From: Acanthochlamys bracteata
Taxonomy: Eukaryota > Streptophyta > Magnoliopsida > Pandanales > Velloziaceae
NCBI GenBank assembly: GCA_019914995.1
Contig: CM034126.1
Coordinates: forward strand, 7,383,001 to 7,447,000
Length of the DNA: 64,000 bases
Direction: 5' to 3'
Shown here: in pieces, positions 46,801-56,939 of the stretch
Position numbering within the stretch: the stretch's first letter is position 1
How the letters are laid out: every line of letters begins with the position of its first letter
The notes under the pieces: generated by a model
The model's input: only the letters and a program-made list of their open reading frames with translations
Told to the model about the DNA's origin: nothing
Databases searched by the model: none
Program-made: the position numbers and the translations under genes

Positions 46801-49712
46801 TCTTGATGCTCTAGAACCACTAATATGACTACACATGTAGAAGAAATCAGTCCAACTGATTTGATTCCGAGTCCTCCGAGATGATCATACAACAACAATA
46901 ACAAACTAAAGCCTTTATCCCACTTGAGTGGGGTCGGCTCCATAAATCTATTTTTTGGATTCGGTTCGGTTATAAATGAGATTCAGAGAAAGATCTAATT
47001 CTTCTAAATCCTTAGTCACTACCCTACGCTAAATTAATTTTGGTCTACCCCCTTTCTCCTGAAGTGTTCTAATAGAATCACATCACTCTTATGCACTGCG
47101 CAAAACATGTCCAAACTACCTAATAACTTGCCATAATTTGTCCTCGATCAGTGCGACACTGCTTGGCATATATTCTCAATTTGTCATTCTAATATACCTA
47201 CACATCCGTCTTATCATACTCATTCGGCTACATTTATCTTATGTGCATGACTTTTGATAACCCAACACTCAATGTCATATAACATTGCAGATCAAATGAT
47301 TATTCCATAAAACTGATCTTTTAACTTTAAGGAGACTTTCTTATCACACAAAAGTTAAACTATTGGAGTCAAGGTTATCAAAATCTCAATTTAAATGTTA
47401 AATCCTACGACTTTATTTCACCAAAACAATCATATTTCAAGTAAAATTCTTTTCAATTAAAATTCTTTTCAAATAAAATCACACCTAGATACCGATTTAA
47501 ATCTCTAAAACAATAAGATCCTAATCTTTGTACAACTTTATACGATTTTACTTTTGAAAGAATTTCTATAATTAACTGAATTTGAGAGAGCCTTTTATAA
47601 AATTTTAGGAGTTCTCTAAAAGTTTTAAGAAGATTTTTTGAAAAAATATTATTTTGAGAGATTTTCTATAAAATATAGAACGGTTTTTTATAAAAAATTT
47701 TTAAAAAATTAAAAATTTTAAATAAATTTAAATTTTTGAAATTTTTTATAAAAGATCCTTAATGGTATCAAAAAATATTTTTATAAAATTTATAAGTATA
47801 TAATACGATCTTACTTTAAAATTCCGATTTTACGATCCTACTCAAGCGAAATGATCTTACCTAAAATTCCAATTTTCACAACCTTGATAGGAGTACTTTT
47901 AGATGTGGAAACAATAATTGGAGAATAACGATTAAGAACAAGAGACTAGATAACACAAAGCAACCAAACCACCAAAAGAAGCTCTAGTCTCCCAAGCACG
48001 TATGGGCAAAAACCAAAAAGAAACTTGTATGCAAATGCACTCATATGCGAGTGGGCACGTTCCAAAAATTAGATACCATAAAATGTGAGCAGACAAATGC
48101 AGGAACAAAGCAACAGCCAAAATTATGAATGATAGGTACCTATTTTCTGTAGTGACCTAAACACTACTATGAAGGTCACTATGATAGAAAGAAACTGCAA
48201 AATGAGCTAAGCTCAATATATTGGCAACTTGAAATGTACTATAAGGAATTTAAAATGATTGCAGTCATAACTTTTAACATCAAAAATTATAACCGGACAA
48301 CAAAGGAACATTAATATTCAAATACCTAAAGTAACCACTTTATAATCTCAATTAGAAAATGCTGAACTCAAGTTCCAGCTCCGTAATCTCATAGCAACAC
48401 TATTAAATTAGTGATGCATTGAGCACCACCATATATCCAGTCACTTGCCACTTCTTTGATGATGTTTTAGTGAGGATGGAATGATATATCCAGTCCTCAT
48501 TGCCCATAGTTAACACTCAATCTTGCCCTTCCGAACTTCATATGGCACAAAGTCCCCAGTTATTACTAAACAGTAGTAAAGAGATAGGATGTGAGATAAA
48601 ACAGGTTCAGAAAATCAAAAGGTTTAGCAGTTGCCCAGAGTATTGAGTTTCAAATGTTCTGTTGATCCAGCCAATTGTCCACAAAACTTAATTCACATGT
48701 AAAGCATGCAGTTGACTTATCTTGTCTTTGATCTTAACTGGATCACAACCACCATAGTGTTATGGTCTCACTTTATCTAGGACATGTTGCATGAATACAC
48801 CAACAAAATATGGATTGACAACTTCGACTAAGGCCATATTGGTCCTACCAATGAATGAATCACAGTTGAGTTCAGATTCTGAAACAATTATATTCTTCCA
48901 AGAGCGGACACATTACAAGAATGAATTTCCCCGAGATGGATTCAGCAGAGCTTCACTTCTCCAATATATCAATGCTCTGGATTACATTTCCTTGTTGCAA
49001 ACGGAAGCTTTTCAAATGGAAAATAGAGATTGCACTTACAAGGAGTCCAAACAGCCATGCTGTTGGTTCTCCTGTTTTGACTTCTGACTTATCATATGGG
49101 ATCCCAAAAGCAGACGCGCACACACAGAAAACAGAATGTCAGCAAGAACCAATACTTGATTTTACACACAACAGGTATTGCATAGGAAATTCGTTTAAGC
49201 ACCTATAGTCACTTATACATATATATACATACATATATAATATACATATAATATATATACATACATATATGGGTAGGAAAAGGGGCACCCCATTCAAAAA
49301 AGATGAGTAAAAAAATTTAAATATAATTATCACTACTGGATATGAAAAACTATGAGTTATAAATAAGATAACAAAATTTTAGTTCAATCGGTCGATCTCA
49401 ACCAAATCTCTTAATCAAAAAGACATACAAAAGAAAAAAAAACATCTTTATAATTTTATAATATCATTTGATCAAATTTTATTATTTATAATATCATTTG
49501 ATCAAGAACTGAGTGGAGGTTGATTCGTATTCTAATTGAGTTAAAATTTTGTCAAAATATTTTTAACTAATAGTTTTTTATATCTAACAGTAGAGATTGA
49601 ACTTGTTGCAGATTGAATTTGGAACTCTAGATGAAAAATAGTGCCCCTAAGGATAGGGTATATATATATGTAGATATGTATATACATATGTAGATATATA
49701 TATACATGTATA

Positions 49713-49764
<52 letters not shown>

Positions 49765-50618
49765 CATACATATACATATATATGTATATATATTTATATA
49801 CATGTATACATATATATCTAGAGGAATAAGAATATGTTTTTGTTATACGCACTCCCTTTCCGAATTATGATCATCGTGACTTCAAAATCCAATTTTTACC
49901 ATTAGATATAAGGCACCATGAGTTTAAAACATACTACTTAAATTTCATTTCAACCGAATTATAAATCGACATCTATCAGTTACTTAATCAAAGTGACAGA
50001 AATGATACAATATATATTTTAAAAATTTTCTTACTATTTGTCATCTTAATCAAATGACTGGATAGAAATAAATTCGTAATCCGATTGAGTCAAAATTCTT
50101 TTAGTAGGTTTATACTCATAATTTTCCATATCCAATAGTGAAGATTGAATTTGGAGGTTATCCCGGTCATAAGCCGGAAAGAGAGTGCTCCTATTATTCC
50201 CCTCTATACACATGTATGACTTGGTATCAGTTGCTGAAAGCTGGTGAAGATCATCTTGAGTGTAACTTATACTAACGATTTTCTTAAATACAAAACAAAT
50301 ACCTAGCTCCAGTTATCGACATGAATTGCTGGAGCTTGTCTCTGTGCGCTCTTCCCAATTTATGCTGAAAAAAAAGAAGTAAAATAGATCAAAATCCAGC
50401 TTTTACCAAATCACAACTATTCAATCCTGTTACTAAAAATCACATAACTTAGTAGCAACTAGAAACTAAACCGGAATGAATCGTAAAAGAGAACCACAAA
50501 TTCAACCGAAAAAAGGGGAAATTGAAATCTGTTATCTCATTTGCAAATTTGTTAAACAATTATGAAATTTTTCTGGAGAAAGAAAGAAATTGGAGAGAAT
50601 AAGCACGAGACTGACCAT
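37872..50618 (-). CDS. DCN1-like protein (defective in cullin neddylation), 11 coding exons
   Basis: Coding exons, in transcript order: 50616-50618, 50303-50364, 45678-45814, 42892-42950, 42580-42603, 42059-42141, 41910-41974, 41635-41684, 38925-39026, 38637-38696 and 37872-37982. They total 756 nt for 251 aa plus stop, and every junction keeps frame and has GT-AG ends. The N-terminus carries a UBA-like domain (residues about 8-47, [20 protein letters not shown] then [15 protein letters not shown]). A DCUN1/PONY domain follows (about 57-246: [43 protein letters not shown]). DCN1 proteins are E3-like scaffolds that bind cullin and UBC12 and speed attachment of NEDD8/RUB to cullins, activating CRL ubiquitin ligases. 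Asp205, Ala229 and Asp235 have the spacing of the family's Asp-Ala-Asp cullin-binding patch. The first coding exon is the ATG alone. Introns 2, 3 and 8 exceed 2.6 kb. It looks intact. Confidence 0.93.
37983..38636 (-). other. DCN1-like intron 10
   Basis: A 654-bp intron with GT-AG ends and no recognisable element. A short minus-strand open frame inside it is not conserved-looking. Confidence 0.8.
39027..41634 (-). other. DCN1-like intron 8
   Basis: A 2.6-kb AT-rich intron. A stretch at about 40.26-40.55 kb has words such as GAATAATTTACGAAATATTC that look like a decayed repeat, but no family could be named. No coding sequence is supported. Confidence 0.7.
42951..45677 (-). other. DCN1-like intron 3
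   Basis: A 2.7-kb intron. A 140-codon open frame on the opposite strand at 44659-45081 matches no protein I recognise and has no conserved motif, so it is not called. No element ends were identified. Confidence 0.7.
45894..46474. repeat. Tandem duplication, two copies of about 280-300 bp
   Basis: Copy 1 (45894-46196) and copy 2 (46197-46474) both start AGAAATAACAT and follow each other word by word, through AAGCATGTAAA and TTTGGAAATGAT to ATTAGAGCAT. There are scattered substitutions and small gaps. It is an old local duplication within the intron. It has no coding capacity. Confidence 0.88.
46890..47355 (-). mobile_element. RTE-type LINE 3' fragment
   Basis: Read leftward, the sequence encodes the end of a plant RTE-clade reverse transcriptase ([12 protein letters not shown], then [20 protein letters not shown]) in decayed form, with several stops and frameshifts. 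It ends in GGAGCCGACCCCACT-AGTGGGATAAAGGC and a (GTT)n tail at 46890-46900. This family is recognised by its C-terminal ADPT-W-KAL stretch followed by TTG repeats. It is 5'-truncated, as is usual for LINE insertions, and lies in the same orientation as the host gene. Confidence 0.8.
49205..49270. repeat. TA/TATACA microsatellite
   Basis: Runs of TATATACATACATATATA-type repeats lie immediately left of foldback element 1. Confidence 0.85.
49271..49659. mobile_element. Foldback element 1
   Basis: A roughly 389-bp element ends GGGTAGGAAAAGGGGCAC on the left and GTGCCCCTAAGGATAGGG on the right, with long inverse arms. GATATGAAAAACTATGAG near 49.34 kb mirrors ATAGTTTTTTATATC near 49.57 kb, and there are ATCATTTGATCA words near the centre. 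It is flanked by TA repeats on both sides. It is related to the elements at 49.82 and 51.04 kb. There is no coding capacity. Confidence 0.72.
49660..49818. repeat. TA-rich microsatellite
   Basis: A (TA)n run of about 40 bp is embedded in TATACATATGTA variants, between foldback elements 1 and 2. An open frame of Ile/Tyr repeats over it is only a consequence of the repeat. Confidence 0.92.
49819..50206. mobile_element. Foldback element 2
   Basis: A roughly 388-bp element with ends TAGAGGAATAAGAAT and ATTATTCCCCTCTA, and long inverse arms. CAATTTTTACCATTAGATAT near 49.89 kb mirrors ATCCAATAGTGAAGATTGAA near 50.13 kb. The centre holds ATCAAAGTGACAGAAATGAT opposite TGTCATCTTAATCAAATGA. It is the same family as elements 1 and 3. 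Confidence 0.75.
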
Positions 50619-50790
50619 GTTAGCGAACCGAATCTTCGACGGAAAACAACCTAAAAGGTGAGCAGTGAATGAATTCTTTCTTCTTAGAGTGGAGAAAAGA
50701 GTTAGGGTTTGGAGCTCTTCTTTTCTCTTCGATTCTGTAAAACACCTCTCTCTTTCTCTCGGCCATTTCTCAGAATTATATATTTATTAT
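50616..50790 (-). promoter_or_regulatory. DCN1-like 5' leader and TATA-like region
   Basis: Upstream of the ATG the minus strand has a purine/pyrimidine-rich leader with CCAAACCCTAACTC, and TATA-like AATAAATATATAATTC at about 50775-50790. A TATA box there would place transcription start near 50.75 kb. Confidence 0.45.
50620..50766 (-). other. Possible upstream ORF ending one base before the DCN1-like ATG
   Basis: A 48-codon frame starts ATGGCCGAGAGAAAG at 50766 and stops at 50622-50620, so the junction reads TAA-C-ATG. If transcribed it could affect translation by reinitiation. The TATA-like box lies so close upstream that the uORF start may not be in the mRNA. The peptide is not recognised. 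Confidence 0.3.
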
Positions 50791-51041
50791 AATAATATAA
50801 CGAATAAGAGATCAATATGTTCGGAAAAGTGCCCTCAATGTTTTTTCAGAATTACAACTTCACTAATTTATAGGAAACTCTTTTGGGGACTATTTGTCAT
50901 TTTTATTTGATTTCATTTCATAATTTTATTTTAATATTTTATTTTCAAATAAATTTTATATAATATTATAAATAATTTTAAAAATATAAATAAATATATA
51001 TTATATATATAATTTTAATTTGATCATATATCTATATATAT

Positions 51042-51470
51042 ATGGAAGAGATAGGCGAACTCCTTTCTTAAGAGCACTTCCGAACACTCCTTTCTGATTT
51101 ATAATTATGGTGATTTTCAAATTTAATCTTCACTGTTGAATATGAAGAATTTATTATGAGTTAGAAATCTACCCATAGAATTCAGCTCAATCAGACCACG
51201 AATTCATCTTCATCCGATTATTTGATCAAGATAACAGAAATTAAGAAAACTTTAAAAATATATATGTTATATCATTTCTGTCATCTTGATCAAATGATCG
51301 GATGGAGGTGAATTTGTGGTCCGATTGAGCTGAAATTTTATGGATAGGTTTCTAACTCATAGTTCTTCATATCCAATGGTGAAGATTGGATTTGAAAATC
51401 ACTCCTGCCATAAACCGAGGAGGAAATGCACGGAAGTGCTCTTAAGGAGGAAGTGCTCCTATCCTTTCCC
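51042..51470. mobile_element. Foldback element 3
   Basis: A roughly 429-bp element with long, well-preserved inverse arms. CTTAAGAGCACTTCCG near 51.07-51.08 kb mirrors CGGAAGTGCTCTTAAG near 51.43 kb. TTCACTGTTGAATATGAAGA mirrors TTCATATCCAATGGTGAAG. The central TGATCAAGATAACAGAAAT mirrors TTTCTGTCATCTTGATCA. It is flanked by ATATATATAT on both sides, as if inserted at TA. It sits about 0.3 kb upstream of the DCN1-like promoter region. Confidence 0.8.
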
Positions 51471-51492
51471 ATATATATATTTATGTATATAT

Positions 51493-52595
51493 CAAAAGAA
51501 AGGATATGCGCACATCATTATTGCGCCCACATCATTCTTGACATGAGATTAGAAATCAATATTAGGGAGATTACTTGAGCTTAATCTTGTGAAATACTTG
51601 TAATCTTCAAAAAAAATTGTTGAAGAACTTAGTAGCTCTCAAGTTGGTAGCCTAGGTATATGTTATCGATTTGTGTTAGGCCTTTACAAAGGCGTGCATG
51701 GTTGTAGCCTGATGGGCTTTGTTAAGTTTAGAAGGCTGGTTAAAATTGTCCTTAAATGGAGATTCGATACATGCGGAGGTATTTTATAAAACATCAAGTC
51801 TCGGTTATTTGTACGTTACTTCAACGTTACTGAATTTCACTTACGGTCTCAAGTGACATAGGCGTAGGTACCACGGTACTAAACCACATAAAAATTCTCG
51901 ATGTACTGACTGGTTTACAGATTATAGTAATTTTTATTATTTTTTAAAATTATATTATACTAACACTTCGATATAGGATACTATTAACGTTCAGTTACTA
52001 CTCATTAATCTTTTGATCGACTAACTACTAACTGATAAGTGATTATTTTCATAATACTAGACTATTTAGTTTTTAATTCATCATAACTCAATTCAACCTC
52101 CCCCCCTCTTTTGAGTTAAAATTTCACAAATTTCTCTTTCAATTCACAACTCAATAGTAATAATAAAAAGAACAACATATCAACTTACAGACATTCTATA
52201 TATGCATTTGAAAAAGGTGTTCAATTGGGCGGCAACAATGGTGTTCTTTCGATCACTGGCGGGACTGCCAAAACAAAAATCGTAAAAGAAATAAAATAAA
52301 TATGAAAATATAACTACCAACTTACATTTATCTCCGGAGTATAATATTAACGTAAGTTGCAAGCACCGAAGATGTTCAATCGATCGCCATGGCACTGCAA
52401 AAAAATAAAATAAAATAACTTTATAAGAAAATAAAAATATTAACTTACATTCACCTCCAAAGTAGAAACTGATGGGCTGCTAGCGTTGATTTCGATCGTC
52501 AACCCGTGTGATGAATCATGACCACACGATCTAATGGTCAGAAACTTTTTGTGCGCGGATGTGTGCCGAGAGCAAATATGCGCATATCTTTACCA
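51493..52595. mobile_element. Possible TIR-bounded composite with nested copia LTR piece
   Basis: The left end AAAGGATATGCGCACATCA is roughly the inverse of the right end (AAAGATATGCGCATATTTG when reverse-complemented). Inside are a copia LTR-like piece and a diverged tandem duplication at about 52.24-52.49 kb (CTTACATTTATCTCCGGAGTA versus CTTACATTCACCTCCAAAGTA, shortened). No target duplication was found, so the call is tentative. Confidence 0.35.
51535..52115 (+). repeat. Copia LTR-like segment, plus copy
   Basis: Similar in inverse to 52.88-53.465 kb. Shared words include CTTGACATGAGATTAGAAATC, AGGCGTGCATGGTTGTAGCC (shortened) and the C-rich CCTCCCCCCCTCTTTTG end. The C-rich end and the ACGT/ACCAC words are typical of the last part of copia LTRs. 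It is a fragment only. Confidence 0.65.
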
Positions 52596-52859
52596 TATTG
52601 AGTTAAATAAAGTTAAACTTTTTTTTATTTAAAGTTACAAAAACAAATTCTTTTTAAGAAAAACCACTTATTTAAGCACTTCCAATGACACCTTCTATGC
52701 ATGCACATTCAACGCTCAGCAATCAATATTCTATTTAACCCTATTATAATTGCACATATACCTTACTCAAACAAAGTTGCACTTAGATCGCACCAAGGTG
52801 GTTCAACAATATAGATTCACATTATGTTATCATTCAGAATAAACTTTTTAAAAATGTAA

Positions 52860-55227
52860 GAGAAACCTGCAGAAAATTGGGGGGGTGGGAGGTGTTGGAT
52901 TGATTTATGGTAAAATAAAATCGAAACAGTTCACTCTTCAGAAAGCAATCACTGATCAATTAGCTGTCAGTCGATCGAAGATTACTAACGAGTCACTAAA
53001 CAATAAGTATATCCTACACCGAAGAGTTAGCATAATATAATTTAAACAAACATTAAGTATATCCTACACTAAACTAATGAAAATTAGTTACGTGGTTCGA
53101 CACCACGAAAAAAGGAACCTACGTCAACGTCACATACAACCGCAAGTGAAATTCACTAGCGTTCAACCAACGCACAATCAACCGAGATTTTGTATTTTTC
53201 CGCAAAACATCTCCACCTCGACTGAGTCTCCTCACAAGCATAACTCCAACAAGCCTTTCAGGCTTCGCAAATTTCCTCCGGCTACAGCCGTGCACGCCTT
53301 CACAAAGACTTAGCACAAATCGCTTACCTAACCTATGTTAGCAATGTGAGAACTCGCAAGTTCTCTAACAACCTCTCAAGGTTACAAGTGTTTCACAAGG
53401 TTAAGCTCAAGTGATCTTTCAATGATTTCTAATCTCACGTCAAGAAAACTTAACGGATCTCACAAAAAAAAACAAAGAGAATTAAACTAAAGAAAAGCTA
53501 AGATGATGGCTCTGTTAGTACTCTATAAAAGCTTATGTCTCTTGGTGTATTCCTCACTGGAATTCTATAACAAAGGGTTTTCTTTGATCTCAGGCTGAAG
53601 GCTGCTTGAATTGATAAGGGTTGCAATGACTAGAAGCAGTACAAAATGAGGACGTACTTCCAATGTCTAGTTAAGATATTCTTGTTGTTCTTTCTCTTCT
53701 TCGAAATTTCTTCGACTTATTTCCTTGCTTGGCTATTGCTTGCTGATGTGTCCTCTTTTGTTATGCCTCAGAAACACGTCCTCAAAATCTCAATTAAATT
53801 GGACATGATATGATACCTCAAAATAATCCAATAGTCCAAATACTTCATTGGGTTTCTACTGACATGTCATCCGAATTTTGTGCCAGATTCTTTCTAGGAA
53901 CCGATATTTTTTATTTCCATAGAAATAACCTTCAAGATCTCCTCTCCAATCTGCGTATAAAGATCATACTAAAATTCAAACAAAGGTCCAAGATATGATT
54001 GTTTGAGTTAGATCTGGTAGGAGTTGTATACATGCTGGATTCTTTCCATCTTTGTAGATTTTTTCTTTCAATATCCTCTCCATAAATTTGGAATGAATAT
54101 TTTGAATATATCCTTAATTAATCTAGCATCTTTTAAAATCAACTGCAACTATTTGGCATGAGTAGGGAACCAAAAATAGTTCAGACACACTCATAGCTAT
54201 ATGATTCAGTCCAGTCTGGAATGCATTTTACCTAGTTAGTGGATAATATTGCCTCAAATTTTGATTGTAAATAGATCCTTGAGTCAGTTTCCAATAGCAA
54301 AATCAGATGTTCAAAATATGACTCGAGTTGAGAGATATCCAATTTGCATGCTGCCATCCAGATTGGGTTCACTCGGGTGCATCAAAAAATGGCATGTGCA
54401 AAAATAGTGAGCTTCTCTGATTTTTGTAAGATTCGTTTCTTCAAAGAATGAGTTAAATTTTATATTGTAGAAATTTTAAGATACATTCTATTCATAAAAA
54501 AAAATCAGACATCTGAAAGCTTGTTTGAATTGAGAGATATACCATTTGCCGTTTGAAGTGTCAAGGTGTTGTCTAGTTAATCTAGTGACGTTGGGCAGTG
54601 TGACCATCGAACTTGGCAGAATTTTTCTGTTTTCGTTACTTGATGGAATTTCATGCTCTTGGTCTCCACTTACTCTGTGTTAATCCATCTTTCAAATGTT
54701 ATTAAAAAATCTCTGTTTGGTATAGTGAGTAGAATTATATGCATGTACGAAGTTGTCATGTTAGCAAAGTCTTAACACTTATTTAATTTTTACATTATTT
54801 CTGTCCAGCTCCATATGCTATTCAAATCCAATGTAGACATATTCATAACTTAGCAATGATTCTCAAATATAGATTATCATCAAAATATTAGGTTTCTAAT
54901 AAAATATTTAAATAAATTTATAATTATTATTTGCACTCAATTTTAAAAGAGATATTACTATTCTAACTAGTTGAACTACATATATTTAAAATTTTTTTTA
55001 ATAATGTATAGTATTTCAAAGCTGTGCGACCCAATGCTAGCTTGTATGGTATAAAAGAAATCTTATACAATCAGTAGCTAAGAAGCTGACTTGTTGTCTG
55101 CTGAATGTGGGATAGACCTATTTCATAAATTTCTGCAAAATTTGATTTCAATCATTAGTTCATCCTAATCCATAAACTATAATTCTTAATCATTGTTATC
55201 ATCAAAATCAATCTTGGAGTTCCAACA
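52860..55227 (-). repeat. Copia-type LTR sequence(s), minus orientation
   Basis: Read leftward it starts TGTTGGAACTCCAAG at 55227, followed by TTTTGATGATAACAATG. It ends near a C-rich CCTCCCACCCCCC at about 52.88 kb. A second start-like word near 54.9 kb (TTTTGATGATAATC) suggests two overlapping or nested LTR copies. No coding region is attached, so these look like solo or truncated LTRs. Related segments lie at 33.1-33.5 and 51.5-52.1 kb. Confidence 0.6.
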
Positions 55228-55620
55228 GTACTAAAGAAAAAAAGAAAGGATAAAGGAGGAAAAGATAACGGAAGGAAAAAAAGGAAAAAATAAGTCCTCT
55301 ATTCTCACCTTAATTAGATATACTATTAAGAATAGAGAAATATAAAGACTTACGTATTTGAAGGATAAACTTTGTAACTAAACAAAAGTGAATTTCTGAT
55401 AAAAAATCTAAATTCCTTTCTGATTTATTGATTCGATTTAGATATAAGATAATAAGATCAATTAGTTCTTAAATATAGAAAAACTTAAAACTTGATCATA
55501 TAGTTGCATTACATTCTCTAATAATATGTTTTATATTACAAACGATTACTACAATCTGATACAAACACTAAAAACAATTTAATAAGCAACTATACCATTA
55601 ACAAATTACTAGCAGAACAA
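55228..55620. other. Short unclassified stretch before the Athila-type element
   Basis: AT-rich, with a purine-rich run near 55.23-55.29 kb. No gene or element ends were found. Confidence 0.5.
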
Positions 55621-56915
55621 TGATAATATGTAATATGATATATTTATTATATCTTATTGTTATAATAAATATTAAATTTTTATTAAAATTCTATTCACAA
55701 TATGAATTAATTTATTTTATTTTATTTTGTGAAGTATAGGTGAATAAAGAAGCAAATTATTGAAGGAATAAAATAAAAGAGCTAATCATGGAAGGAAATA
55801 TCAAGCGGCGATCTTCATTGATGCATTTGACCAATCAAATCTAAATCAAAGATTTAGCATCAAATCTAGCATCAAATATAGCAACAAATCTATATCAAAT
55901 CTAATCCGAATATCCTGAATATATCTTTTGCCTAATTTTATAGGAGGGAGTTCCACTATAAAAAAAGAGGTGAATAGAGAGCCAAAGAGGGCATCGAAGG
56001 AGGAACGAAGAGCCAACAAGGAACCGACGAAAACCTAGAGAGAGAGCCGAACGGGAGACAGAAGGAAGATCAGATTAGAGACGAGAAATTCATCAGATTT
56101 GCTTTCTTCTCTTTTACTCATATTTTATTTTTCATACAATATTATTGTGTGTAATATTAATATGAGTGGCTAAATTCTCTAAACTGGAGTTAGGATGAAA
56201 CCCTAATAAATTTAATTTATTTTTTAAATATTATGTGATGTATGGATTGTTGATTTTATGTGAGTTGTTAATTCTTGTTTAAAAGGATGTTTAGATGTTA
56301 AAGTTACATGCATGATTAGCATTGAGTTTGATATCTAAATTATTATATTAATTGTGTTTGCGAGGACCAATCGGAGCATAATTTACAAATTACAGGATTA
56401 ATAATTATAGTTAATATTTACTGGACCAAAGTGAATGTTAACTACATAATTTATGATTTCGTAGAACCTAATGCATTGTTAGTAATTTCTAAACAAGGAG
56501 TTAGAATATCACTAGCGATAGGTGATTTTATACTGGACCAAAGTTAAAGTTATAATTAGAAATCGTATCTAAGAACAGGACCAAGGTGTTAGGTACAAAA
56601 TCTTCACAATCATCACAATCTATTATCATATTTATTTAAAGATTAAATTAGAGGCATTAGTGGTGGATTCTAAAACTCCAGTTATTTGCATACTTGTTTT
56701 CTCAATCCGTGCGTTACTCTTCGTTCTTAGCCCTCGTACACTTTTGATTCGCTTTCACAAACACAACTTTTGTTACTAAAAACTTGGATTAGAGTTAACA
56801 ACAATCTCTATGGAACAAACTCGTTATCTATTATACGGTAGACGACAACCGTGCACTTGCGGGATAAACTAGGACAGAATCACTGAGTTTTTCTTAGTTG
56901 GTTTTATCTACATCA
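55621..56915 (+). repeat. 5' LTR of the Athila-type element
   Basis: 1,295 bp from TGATAATATG to CTACATCA, ending just before the primer site. The first 388 bp match the 3' LTR start at 63613-64000, with about nine substitutions and one single-base gap. Confidence 0.88.
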
Positions 56916-56921
56916 AGTTTT

Positions 56922-56939
56922 TGGCACCGTTGCCGGGGA
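56922..56939 (+). promoter_or_regulatory. Primer-binding site (tRNA-Asp type)
   Basis: TGGCACCGTTGCCGGGGA lies six bases after the 5' LTR end. It is nearly identical to the site at 16733-16750. Confidence 0.85.

Larger units (their letters stand above)
45815..50302 (-). other. DCN1-like intron 2 (repeat-loaded)
   Basis: A 4.5-kb intron between the exon encoding [14 protein letters not shown] and the exon starting in codon 22. It carries a tandem duplication, an RTE-type LINE tail, TA microsatellites and two foldback elements, each listed separately. The remaining sequence (46.5-46.88, 47.36-49.2 kb) shows no gene. Confidence 0.85.

Noticed and set aside
49541-49852. Minus-strand open frame of 103 codons rich in Ile and Tyr
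   Set aside because: It is a translation of the TA/TACA microsatellite. There is no conserved protein.
52893-52899. TGTTGGA at 52893 as the exact end of a 2.3 kb solo LTR
   Set aside because: The C-rich sequence beyond it is shared with the other copy, so the LTR probably extends further. Flanking bases show no target duplication.
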